Of a stretch of 24,937 bases of DNA, positions 1 to 4,380 are shown piece by piece (positions within the stretch are counted from its first letter, which is position 1; every line of letters begins with the position of its first letter). The stretch comes from a virus: the IMG/VR virus record IMGVR_UViG_3300032322_001803, positions 1 through 24,937 of that record; one strand, written 5' to 3'. The position numbers and the translations under genes were made by a program. The notes beneath the pieces are model-generated. The model saw only the letters and a program-made list of their open reading frames with translations. It made no database searches and was not told the origin of the DNA.

Positions 1-144
1 TTAATGAATGAGTTAGTCTTGCCTACAAATCAGTCGCAGGTTTACATAGATGAAACTTATGAGTTGTTAATTAAATCTCTTGGTGCTGCTGATGTTGAGT
101 ATGAATCTTTAGATGAACTGTTAGGCGCTGCTGAGCAAGAGTAG
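1..144 (+). CDS. C-terminal part of an unidentified protein (5' end outside window)
   Basis: An open frame enters from the left edge and stops at TAG 142-144, giving 47 residues from the ATG at position 4, or a longer protein if it continues leftward. The tail is acidic (ends AAEQE). I do not recognise a family. A start at the ATG at 4 cannot be excluded, but no ribosome site is visible in the three bases before it, so a truncated larger gene is more likely. It is followed by the long gene-free, repeat-rich region. Confidence 0.6.
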   Translation, partial: LMNELVLPTNQSQVYIDETYELLIKSLGAADVEYESLDELLGAAEQE

Positions 145-182
145 ATCTGCGGCGGGGCGGCCCAAATCATATCAAACTAGGA

Positions 183-298
183 CAAACCTCCCAAACCTTA
201 TTTTCCAAAAAGACATTAAGAACCCTTTATAAAAAATCCCAGAAAGTTTGCCAAACCTTTCTATCTCAAACCTTTCAAACCTTATAGCCGACAAACCT
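183..298 (+). repeat. CAAACCT repeat cluster, forward orientation
   Basis: Exact CAAACCT words start at 183, 192, 252, 267, 276 and 292, usually followed by TT or TA; two further copies lie at 476 and 508. Several are spaced 9 bp apart (183/192, 267/276). All in this half have the same orientation, opposite to the copies at 591-685. Iteron-like. Confidence 0.7.
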
Positions 299-430
299 TT
301 ATACTAGGCTATAGGGTTTTGTATCTTATACTATAGGTATTACGATCATATCTTTTTATCCCCCGCCCTTTAGCGTTTTAATTATCCTATTAGACATTAC
401 GACGGGCCTCAAAAAATCCCAGGAAGTTTG
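211..430. repeat. Diverged direct repeat, about 40 bp, two copies 180 bp apart
   Basis: Positions 211-250 and 392-430 both begin AGACATTA and both end in AAAAAATCCCAG-A/G-AAGTTTG (231-250 and 411-430), separated by a variable middle. The conserved 20-mer differs at one base between copies. It sits inside the gene-free region and overlaps the first heptamer cluster. Confidence 0.7.
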
Positions 431-590
431 GCGGGGGGTCCAGAAAGATACAACTAATTACCCCCTATAAGATAACAAACCTTTTCTCCTGGTTTTTAAA
501 TATTTATCAAACCTTTCTATTCTTTTTGCTGGATTTTGCTACAGTTTTTGTAGATTTTTGTACAAAATTTATAGGGGTTTTTAGCATACA

Positions 591-685
591 AGGTTTGACA
601 AATAGAAGGTTTGGGAGTATAATCCGCTATCGGGATATGGGGTTTGAAGGTTTGAAGGTTTGGGATATGAAGGTTTGGTGGTTTG
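591..685 (-). repeat. AGGTTTG repeat cluster, inverted relative to the first
   Basis: Exact AGGTTTG words start at 591, 607, 648, 656 and 671, with one-base variants at 640 (GGGTTTG) and 679 (TGGTTTG). A longer unit GGGATATG followed by the heptamer occurs twice (633-646 and 663-677). The cluster mirrors the CAAACCT copies across an AT-rich core, so the whole has dyad-like organisation. Confidence 0.7.
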
Positions 686-866
686 GCATTACGAAGCCGT
701 TATAAAAATGTGCTTAATCCCCCACTATCCTCCACTTTCCTCCATTCTAACTAAATCTAAAAAATATCAGTAAGATTTAATTTGCTTACCAAACTTCACC
801 AGATGGCATTTATAAGCCTTCTAAGCCTATTTTGGGAGGGTATCAAACCATCGTCCTGGATGGATA

Positions 867-895
867 TTGTCCATATCAAACAAATATGATATCCT
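867..895 (+). promoter_or_regulatory. Promoter of the gene at 902 (leaderless type)
   Basis: TTGTCC at 867-872, a 17-bp spacer, TATCCT at 890-895, then 6 bp to the ATG at 902. The start of transcription would fall on or next to the A of the start codon, and no Shine-Dalgarno sequence precedes it. The same geometry recurs at 1139, 2038, 2769 and 21138. Confidence 0.65.
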
Positions 896-901
896 TAATA
901 T

Positions 902-1051
902 ATGGCAATATTAGATAATCTAGAAGCATATCTAGACTTTGGACCAGACAAGATACCAGGATATAAACAAACTCCACCAGATTGGTGTGATGATTGTGTA
1001 GCAAGTCCAGGTGAAACATGTCCTGATTGTGGTTGTACACACAATTGCTAA
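902..1051 (+). CDS. Small cysteine-rich protein, 49 aa
   Basis: The frame encodes 49 residues whose C-terminal half carries six cysteines: WCDDC near residues 28-32, then CPDCGC and a terminal C. Two CxxC pairs suggest a treble-clef or zinc-ribbon knuckle, so DNA or RNA binding is possible but not shown. The start is fixed by a strong -35/-10 pair ending 6 bp before the ATG. It is the first gene of a rightward string of micro-proteins. No named family recognised. Confidence 0.65.
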   Translation: MAILDNLEAYLDFGPDKIPGYKQTPPDWCDDCVASPGETCPDCGCTHNC

Positions 1052-1103
1052 AAACAAGGTTTTATATATAGGGTTATGTCTTATAGGGGTGATTAGGCTA
1101 TCC

Positions 1104-1132
1104 TTGACTTCCCCCGCAAAATTTGAGATAAT
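1104..1132 (+). promoter_or_regulatory. Promoter of the gene at 1139 (leaderless type)
   Basis: TTGACT 1104-1109, 17-bp spacer, GATAAT 1127-1132, then 6 bp to the ATG at 1139. No Shine-Dalgarno is present before the start codon. Confidence 0.7.
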
Positions 1133-1138
1133 AGTTAT

Positions 1139-1303
1139 ATGACATATAAACATAAAAAATCTAAATGGGGCAATGCCTATGATCCAAACTGCATGTGCGA
1201 AAAATGTCATGCTGTTTGGGAACAATTATTTATGGCTGGTGATTCTGTAACTATAAACGGATGGGTACAAGATATGAATGAATTGTCCAATGACCCACGA
1301 TGA
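1139..1303 (+). CDS. Small hypothetical protein with one CxxxxC knuckle, 54 aa
   Basis: Encodes 54 residues with a lysine-rich N terminus and a CMCEKCH cluster at about residues 18-24 that could bind a metal. Its promoter ends 6 bp before the ATG. The 3' end overlaps the next gene, which starts inside it at 1278, so the two are probably translated from one message. No family recognised. Confidence 0.65.
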   Translation: MTYKHKKSKWGNAYDPNCMCEKCHAVWEQLFMAGDSVTINGWVQDMNELSNDPR

Positions 1304-1532
1304 ATTATTAGCAAGATTAGATGGTCAGATTGCAGGTTCTAAAGCAATAGGTTGCAAATGTTCTGCTTGCGATAACGCTGTCGCACTTCGTGCAGTAGTG
1401 GAACTGCATAAGCCAATAAAAGATGAATGGATTGAGTATACAACTTGCAAGGCTTGTCGTGTAGGAGATGATGACCACTACAGCCCCGAATATCCTTGCC
1501 CAACTATTCAGGCTATTGAGAAAAATTTATGA
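1278..1532 (+). CDS. Zinc-finger-like protein of an actinophage-typical type, 84 aa
   Basis: It has an N-terminal helix (THDELLARLDG), a CKCSAC pair near residues 26-31, the stretch ALRAVVELHKP, a second CKAC pair near 57-60 and the ending YPCPTIQAIEKNL. I recall this layout (VELHKP, CxxC, YPCPTI-AIEK) from many actinobacteriophage hypothetical proteins; the role is unknown, with zinc-dependent nucleic-acid or protein binding plausible. The start at 1278 overlaps the previous gene by 26 bp; an ATG at 1290 is an alternative. Its TGA overlaps the next ATG (ATGA, 1529-1532). Confidence 0.8.
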   Translation: MNCPMTHDELLARLDGQIAGSKAIGCKCSACDNAVALRAVVELHKPIKDEWIEYTTCKACRVGDDDHYSPEYPCPTIQAIEKNL

Positions 1533-1738
1533 TAAAACAATACGATATCCCAGATCCCTTTGCTAGGTTTGTCGCTAGGAAAGAACGTAAGTCTAAAGGT
1601 TTTATATATGATTGGTTTGCTGGAGAGTGGTCTATGAACTGTGGGTGTTGTGGGTATCTTATCTGTGCCCCCACAAAAAAGACAATAACTATGACCAGAC
1701 TTTACCATACTAGAAATGAATGTTTAAATGGATACTAA
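1529..1738 (+). CDS. Small hypothetical protein with Cys cluster, 69 aa
   Basis: Encodes 69 residues with a basic segment (ARKERKSKG) followed by WFAGEWSMNCGCCGYLIC, a tight CxCCxxxxC cluster. It starts on the ATGA overlap with the preceding gene and its stop overlaps the start of the next (ATG at 1728), as expected for translationally coupled phage genes. Function unknown. Confidence 0.65.
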   Translation: MIKQYDIPDPFARFVARKERKSKGFIYDWFAGEWSMNCGCCGYLICAPTKKTITMTRLYHTRNECLNGY

Positions 1739-1835
1739 ATGTACTAAATGTAATATGTCAGAAGATGAGGAAGACTTTTACGAAACCCATCAATGGCTTC
1801 CAGGAAAATTGTGGTGCGTTAATAAAAATGACTAG
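1728..1835 (+). CDS. Tiny zinc-ribbon-like protein, 35 aa
   Basis: Begins MDTKCTKCNMSEDEED and ends GKLWCVNKND. The N-terminal CTKC pair plus a later cysteine resemble half of a zinc ribbon. It overlaps the previous gene by 11 bp and the next by 8 bp, fitting the coupling pattern here. It is short, so the call rests on the sensible composition and the position in the overlapping series rather than on homology. Confidence 0.55.
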   Translation: MDTKCTKCNMSEDEEDFYETHQWLPGKLWCVNKND

Positions 1836-1935
1836 GATAATAATCTGTCCTACCTGCAATAAAGAGTGGGAACTTAGATGGGGTATCTTTGCTCACGATT
1901 CTTTATTTAGGCATATGAAGACTACTCACCGATAG
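1828..1935 (+). CDS. C2H2-type zinc-finger micro-protein, 35 aa
   Basis: Encodes 35 residues beginning MTRIIICPTCNKEW and ending RHMKTTHR: CxxC followed by HxxxxH, close to a single C2H2 finger. A longer frame reaches back to 1720, but the ATG at 1828 is preferred because it overlaps the previous gene's stop and because the upstream residues are that gene in another frame. Probably a nucleic-acid binding protein. A small inverted repeat follows at 1936-1949. Confidence 0.6.
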   Translation: MTRIIICPTCNKEWELRWGIFAHDSLFRHMKTTHR

Positions 1936-1949
1936 TGCCCTTTAGGGCA
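1936..1949 (+). terminator. Short inverted repeat, weak terminator candidate
   Basis: TGCCC-TTTA-GGGCA directly follows the stop at 1935. The stem is only 5 bp and there is no clear T-run behind it, so termination is uncertain. It lies between the first micro-gene run and the promoter of the oxygenase gene. Confidence 0.3.
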
Positions 1950-1974
1950 TAGGGAGGTTTGATATTTCTATATT

Positions 1975-2022
1975 TCGCCGAACTTAAAACCTATTTTGCG
2001 CCTTGCTTTTATCGCCGAACTT
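1975..2022 (+). repeat. TCGCCGAACTT direct repeats around the promoter of the 2038 gene
   Basis: The 11-mer TCGCCGAACTT occurs at 1975-1985 and again at 2012-2022, 37 bp apart. The second copy fills most of the spacer between the -35 (2003-2008) and -10 (2026-2031), and the first lies upstream of the -35, a placement expected for operator half-sites. Regulatory use is inference. Confidence 0.45.
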
Positions 2023-2031
2023 TGATATACT
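2003..2031 (+). promoter_or_regulatory. Promoter of the 2OG oxygenase gene (leaderless type)
   Basis: TTGCTT 2003-2008, 17-bp spacer, TATACT 2026-2031, then exactly 6 bp to the ATG at 2038. No Shine-Dalgarno is visible, so a leaderless transcript is predicted. Confidence 0.65.
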
Positions 2032-2037
2032 AAATGT

Positions 2038-2547
2038 ATGAATAAAGAAGAAATTAAATCAATTAAAAACCATGTAGAGCCGCAAGATGCTCAGGCCATT
2101 ATTGATTTAATGGATGACTTAAAGTTAAAAGACCAACTCAAAAATGAGAAAGGCGACAATACTTACAGGCTATACAACTCAGATAATGATGTGCTATCTG
2201 CTTTTGTAAAAAAGTATTCAGATAAGTTTATCAATGGAAGAGACCTTTACCTGTCAGAATATCTTGTAGCCTTGTATGAAAAAAATGCTTTTATGAAGGT
2301 TCACAGGGATGTTGAAAGCGATAGAGAAACTGTTAGCACTGTGCTTTATCTTAATGATGATTATACAGGGGGAGAGTTATCCTTTCCAGAGGTTGATGGT
2401 GGATACACCTATATCCCAGAAAAATACGAATTGGTTTATTTTCCAACTCCATATCAACACGGAGTCAATCCAGTAAAATCAGGTAAACGTTATATTATTA
2501 CAATTAGTTATACAGATCAATTAAAATATAAAAATGAGAGATTTTAA
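2038..2547 (+). CDS. 2-oxoglutarate/Fe(II)-dependent oxygenase, prolyl-4-hydroxylase-like
   Basis: The 169-aa protein has the P4Hc-type double-stranded beta-helix signature: H89-x-D91, then TVLYLNDDYTGGELSFP (101-117), distal H141 and the basic residue near 150-151 (SGKRY) that would bind 2-oxoglutarate. It should hydroxylate a substrate using O2 and 2-oxoglutarate; the substrate could be a protein prolyl or lysyl residue, a base or a small molecule. Such oxygenases are frequent in phages. The promoter is 6 bp upstream. A small membrane protein follows after 1 bp. Confidence 0.85.
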   Translation: MNKEEIKSIKNHVEPQDAQAIIDLMDDLKLKDQLKNEKGDNTYRLYNSDNDVLSAFVKKYSDKFINGRDLYLSEYLVALYEKNAFMKVHRDVESDRETVSTVLYLNDDYTGGELSFPEVDGGYTYIPEKYELVYFPTPYQHGVNPVKSGKRYIITISYTDQLKYKNERF

Positions 2548-2548
2548 A

Positions 2549-2737
2549 ATGACTACATTAATAGCAATGATTGTAGTTTGGTATTTAACTAAAATATATT
2601 ACACACGATCAATGTCTATTAAATCAGAGTATATTGAAAGTGGTCTTATTAGAGCAACATGTATTAAATGCTCTAGGGTATCTATCATATCCGAAAATAA
2701 TATGAGAACACCCTTTTACTGCACTATGTGTCATTGA
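2549..2737 (+). CDS. Membrane-anchored zinc-ribbon micro-protein, 62 aa
   Basis: An N-terminal hydrophobic helix (TTLIAMIVVWYLT) precedes a soluble part with two CxxC pairs (ATCIKCS and FYCTMCH at the C terminus), a layout of a membrane-tethered zinc ribbon. The ATG at 2549 follows the preceding stop by 1 bp and a GAGAG run about 8 bp upstream could serve as ribosome site; an in-frame start at 2534 would overlap the oxygenase gene. The stop codon lies inside the -35 of the next promoter. Confidence 0.6.
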   Translation: MTTLIAMIVVWYLTKIYYTRSMSIKSEYIESGLIRATCIKCSRVSIISENNMRTPFYCTMCH

Positions 2738-2762
2738 CTTAGGCCATTGTGTTTGGTATACT
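2734..2762 (+). promoter_or_regulatory. Promoter of the gene at 2769 (leaderless type)
   Basis: TTGACT 2734-2739, 17-bp spacer, TATACT 2757-2762, then 6 bp to the ATG at 2769. The -35 overlaps the TGA of the previous gene. Confidence 0.7.
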
Positions 2763-2768
2763 AGATAG

Positions 2769-2924
2769 ATGAAACTATATCCATGGGTTGAGTCCCTTGC
2801 TACATTTACTATCAATATCTGCTTTGCTACCGCTTTGGTTTTGGGCATGTCAGTCATTGTTGGCACAGCCTTCTTTGGCATTCACGCAATCTTCAAAAAA
2901 GCAGAAAAAAAACAACATGATTAA
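2769..2924 (+). CDS. Small single-pass membrane protein, 51 aa
   Basis: Begins MKLYPWVESLATF, has a long hydrophobic helix from about residue 12 to 42 and ends with a basic tail (KKAEKKQHD), predicting an outside/N-in or reversed single pass with a cytoplasmic lysine tail. The start is fixed by the promoter 6 bp upstream. It overlaps the next gene by 8 bp. A longer frame in another phase (from 2788) covers it but lacks a supported start. Function unknown. Confidence 0.6.
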   Translation: MKLYPWVESLATFTINICFATALVLGMSVIVGTAFFGIHAIFKKAEKKQHD

Positions 2925-3000
2925 TGCTTTATTGTTAATTCCAGCATTCATTTTGGGATACGTTGCATGTTATTTTGTAATGACATACAAGGTTGATTAG
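2917..3000 (+). CDS. Membrane micro-protein, 27 aa
   Basis: MINALLLIPAFILGYVACYF followed by VMTYKVD: essentially one transmembrane helix. The ATG at 2917 overlaps the end of the preceding gene, and its TAG overlaps a GTG start of the next, so it sits in a chain of coupled genes. Very short proteins of this kind are easily missed; support is the coherent hydrophobic profile and overlaps. Confidence 0.45.
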   Translation: MINALLLIPAFILGYVACYFVMTYKVD

Positions 3001-3098
3001 TGAAAGAACCTAAGATTATGACCATGGACTGGAGAAGTCTTGGATATTGGCCAGTCTGGAAAGATGGTAAAATCGTTTGGGAAAAGGAAGACAAGTAA
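3000..3098 (+). CDS. Micro-protein, 32 aa, GTG start
   Basis: A GTG overlapping the previous stop (TAGTG) opens a 32-residue frame containing MDWRSLGYWPVWKDGKIVWE, an aromatic-rich, phage-like composition. Two in-frame ATGs lie just inside (3018, 3024). Function unknown. A purine-rich stretch near its end (AAGGAAG, 3084-3090) would serve the next gene. Confidence 0.45.
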   Translation: MKEPKIMTMDWRSLGYWPVWKDGKIVWEKEDK

Positions 3099-3250
3099 TT
3101 CATACCTATGAGTTTGTCTGTGATGCTTGTAGTACAAAAGTTACCATGGAAATCCATAAAGAGTTAGATTATAACTTTCATTGTCCTTGTGGATTAAAAA
3201 TGACATTAGTTTTTTATTTAAAAAGTCCAGATGTGAGAGCAAATAACTAA
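3098..3250 (+). CDS. Zinc-ribbon-like protein, about 50 aa, non-standard start
   Basis: The frame HTYEFVCDACSTKVTMEIHK... FHCPCGLKMTLVFYL has CxxC and CxC knuckles spaced like a zinc ribbon, so it is very probably coding. No ATG or GTG lies before the first cysteine. The best-placed candidate is ATT at 3098, 7 bp after AAGGAAG and overlapping the preceding TAA; TTG at 3077 is the alternative. ATT starts are rare, so the exact start is open. Confidence 0.5.
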   Translation: MHTYEFVCDACSTKVTMEIHKELDYNFHCPCGLKMTLVFYLKSPDVRANN

Positions 3251-3260
3251 AATAGATTGA

Positions 3261-3407
3261 GTGGATAAAGTGGAAAAAACATTAGAAATGCATATTAAAG
3301 AAATTAGAGAACAAATAGCCAAAGAAATTGAGGCTATTGAGATTGAAAATAGTATTACGAATGCTCTTGGCATGAGAATTCTTGCTGCTAAAATTGCTAG
3401 AGGATAG
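3261..3407 (+). CDS. Small helical protein, paralogue of the 3834 gene
   Basis: A GTG start (3261, or 3270) gives about 48 residues: KEIREQIAKEIEA, then a short linker, then NALGMRILAAKIARG at the end. The same two blocks (KEIRDQIAVDIE and AAIARG) occur in the protein at 3834-4064, so these are paralogues on either side of the tRNA cluster. I recall similar endings in actinophage hypothetical proteins. Function unknown. Confidence 0.6.
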   Translation: MDKVEKTLEMHIKEIREQIAKEIEAIEIENSITNALGMRILAAKIARG

Positions 3408-3414
3408 TTTTTAA

Positions 3415-3488
3415 GCAGCAGTAGCCAAGTTGGTCAAGGCACCGAACTCATAATTCGGCTATCGTAGGTTCAAGTCCTACCTGCTGTA
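3415..3488 (+). tRNA. tRNA with CAT anticodon (Met, or Ile2 if lysidine-modified)
   Basis: Acceptor GCAGCAG (3415-3421) pairs with CTGCTGT (3481-3487), discriminator A at 3488. Anticodon stem CCGAA/TTCGG encloses the loop CTCATAA, anticodon CAT. T arm GTAGG-TTCAAGT-CCTAC. The initiator's three G-C pairs are absent from the anticodon stem, so it is an elongator Met or an Ile(CAT). No CCA encoded. Confidence 0.9.
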
Positions 3489-3492
3489 CTAT

Positions 3493-3565
3493 TGGTCTGT
3501 AACTCAGTTGGTAGAGTGCCGAACTGTTAATTCGGATGTCGCAGGATCGTGCCCTGCCAGACCAG
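3493..3565 (+). tRNA. tRNA-Asn (GTT)
   Basis: Acceptor TGGTCTG pairs with CAGACCA (3558-3564), discriminator G at 3565. Anticodon stem CCGAA/TTCGG with loop CTGTTAA gives GTT. The T loop reads ATCGTGC between GCAGG and CCTGC, departing from the usual TTCRANN. Only 4 bp separate it from the previous tRNA. Confidence 0.9.
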
Positions 3566-3570
3566 CGAAT

Positions 3571-3646
3571 GCGGAAGTAACTCAATTGGTAGAGTTTCTG
3601 CCTTCCAAGCAGATTGTTGCGAGTTCAAGTCTCGTCTTCCGCTCCA
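3571..3646 (+). tRNA. tRNA-Gly (TCC)
   Basis: Acceptor GCGGAAG pairs with CTTCCGC (3636-3642), discriminator T at 3643, followed by an encoded CCA (3644-3646). Anticodon stem TCTGC/GCAGA with loop CTTCCAA gives TCC, reading GGA. It closely resembles the minus-strand tRNA-Gly at 20222-20296. Confidence 0.9.
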
Positions 3647-3647
3647 T

Positions 3648-3719
3648 GTCTCCATCGTCTAGTGGTTAGGACAACACCCTTTCACGGTGTAAACGAGAGT
3701 TCAATTCTCTCTGGAGATA
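3648..3719 (+). tRNA. tRNA-Glu (TTC), first copy
   Basis: Acceptor GTCTCCA (3648-3654) pairs with TGGAGAT (3712-3718), discriminator A. Anticodon stem ACACC/GGTGT with loop CTTTCAC gives TTC. A second tRNA-Glu with the same anticodon lies at 20149-20220 on the other strand. Confidence 0.9.
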
Positions 3720-3727
3720 CGATCTGG

Positions 3728-3733
3728 TATCAT
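3728..3733 (+). promoter_or_regulatory. -10 element of the gene at 3740
   Basis: TATCAT ends 6 bp before the ATG at 3740, as in the other leaderless-type promoters. The expected -35 (3705-3710, TTCTCT) lies inside the tRNA-Glu gene and is a poor match, so this is less certain. Confidence 0.4.
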
Positions 3734-3739
3734 AGAAGT

Positions 3740-3841
3740 ATGTTTTGTAACTACTGTGGTGGCAGGTTGGTTAATAATGATTGTAATAATTGCTATAGCA
3801 ATTCAAGTGCCCTGAGAGATTTTGAGGATGAAGATGAGTAA
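3740..3841 (+). CDS. Zinc-ribbon micro-protein with acidic tail, 33 aa
   Basis: Begins MFCNYCGGRLVNNDCNNCY: two CxxC pairs separated by about nine residues, a minimal zinc ribbon, followed by an acidic end (DFEDEDE). A longer frame reaches back to 3614 but would read through two tRNA genes, so the ATG at 3740 is chosen. It overlaps the next gene by 8 bp. Confidence 0.6.
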   Translation: MFCNYCGGRLVNNDCNNCYSNSSALRDFEDEDE

Positions 3842-4064
3842 TTGGACAGAAGAACTTACAGAGAAACAAAAAGAAGAAATTTGGGAATTTATAGTGTTTA
3901 CAGTCAAAGAAATTAGAGATCAAATTGCTGTAGATATTGAGGGCACTTCTGCCTTATGGAAAGCAAAAGGTTTAAACAAATCACGTAGAACACAAAAAGC
4001 ATTTGAAATATCAGCAGCGATTGCTAGAGGACAAAATGAGGTTCAAACAAATGCGACTAACTGA
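3834..4064 (+). CDS. Small helical protein, paralogue of the 3261 gene, 76 aa
   Basis: Begins MSNWTEELTEKQKEEIWEF and contains VKEIRDQIAVDIEG and the ending AAIARGQ, blocks shared with the protein at 3261-3407 but with an insertion (ALWKAKGLNKSRRTQKAF) between them. The ATG at 3834 overlaps the previous stop; an upstream in-frame ATG at 3822 is less likely. The end overlaps the next gene by 14 bp. Function unknown. Confidence 0.65.
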   Translation: MSNWTEELTEKQKEEIWEFIVFTVKEIRDQIAVDIEGTSALWKAKGLNKSRRTQKAFEISAAIARGQNEVQTNATN

Positions 4065-4380
4065 AGCAGCGCAACTAAAAGTTGCTGAACTAATTCAAGA
4101 GTCTCAGGTTGCAATTCCAGACAGAAAACTGTTTCTTCGTCTTTCTGTTCAGCCTGGTGGTTGCTCTGGATTAAGATATCAAACCATGTTTGATTACGAT
4201 GCCAATGAAGATGATTCTATATTTAATTATGAAGGATTTGATTTAAGAATAGACAAGATGTCTGCCCCATATTTAAATGGTGCTGTTATGGATTTTGAAG
4301 ATAAGATTGATAAGCAAGGCTTTACCATTGATAATCCTAATGCTGATGGATCATGCTCCTGTGGAGATAGTTTTCACTAA
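4051..4380 (+). CDS. A-type iron-sulfur carrier (IscA/ErpA/HesB family)
   Basis: The 109-aa protein starts MRLTEAAQLKVAELIQ and carries the three conserved cysteines of A-type carriers: C38 in PGGCSGLRY and C102/C104 in the C-terminal SCSCGDSF. The family binds and delivers Fe-S clusters to apo-proteins in the cytosol. Length matches the family. The ATG at 4051 was preferred to 4003 or 4036 because the family begins LTxAA; GAGG lies about 9 bp upstream. The next gene's ATG overlaps its TAA by one base. Phage-borne carriers may help mature Fe-S proteins such as the WhiB encoded here. Confidence 0.88.
   Translation: MRLTEAAQLKVAELIQESQVAIPDRKLFLRLSVQPGGCSGLRYQTMFDYDANEDDSIFNYEGFDLRIDKMSAPYLNGAVMDFEDKIDKQGFTIDNPNADGSCSCGDSFH

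Larger units (their letters stand above)
145..901. other. Gene-free repeat-rich region, candidate replication or partition locus
   Basis: No convincing reading frame is present on either strand over about 750 bp, unique in this otherwise gene-packed window. It contains eight exact copies of CAAACCT (starts 183, 192, 252, 267, 276, 292, 476, 508), then an AT-rich stretch (about 515-590), then five exact copies of the reverse complement AGGTTTG (starts 591, 607, 648, 656, 671) with near-copies at 640 and 679. There are also a diverged long direct repeat and short C-rich runs (CCTCC near 730-745). Iterons flanking an AT-rich core recall replication origins and partition sites; that is inference. 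Its right end carries the promoter of the gene at 902. Confidence 0.5.

Noticed and set aside
932-1225. A 97-codon minus-strand frame rich in Phe, Ile and Thr.
   Set aside because: It is antisense to two supported rightward genes (902-1051 and 1139-1303) with good promoters, and its composition is that of a reversed AT-rich coding strand.
3415-3488. Initiator tRNA-fMet.
   Set aside because: The anticodon stem lacks the three consecutive G-C pairs of initiators.
3614-3739. N-terminal extension of the 3740 gene back to a TTG.
   Set aside because: It would read through two folded tRNA genes; the ATG at 3740 has its own -10.
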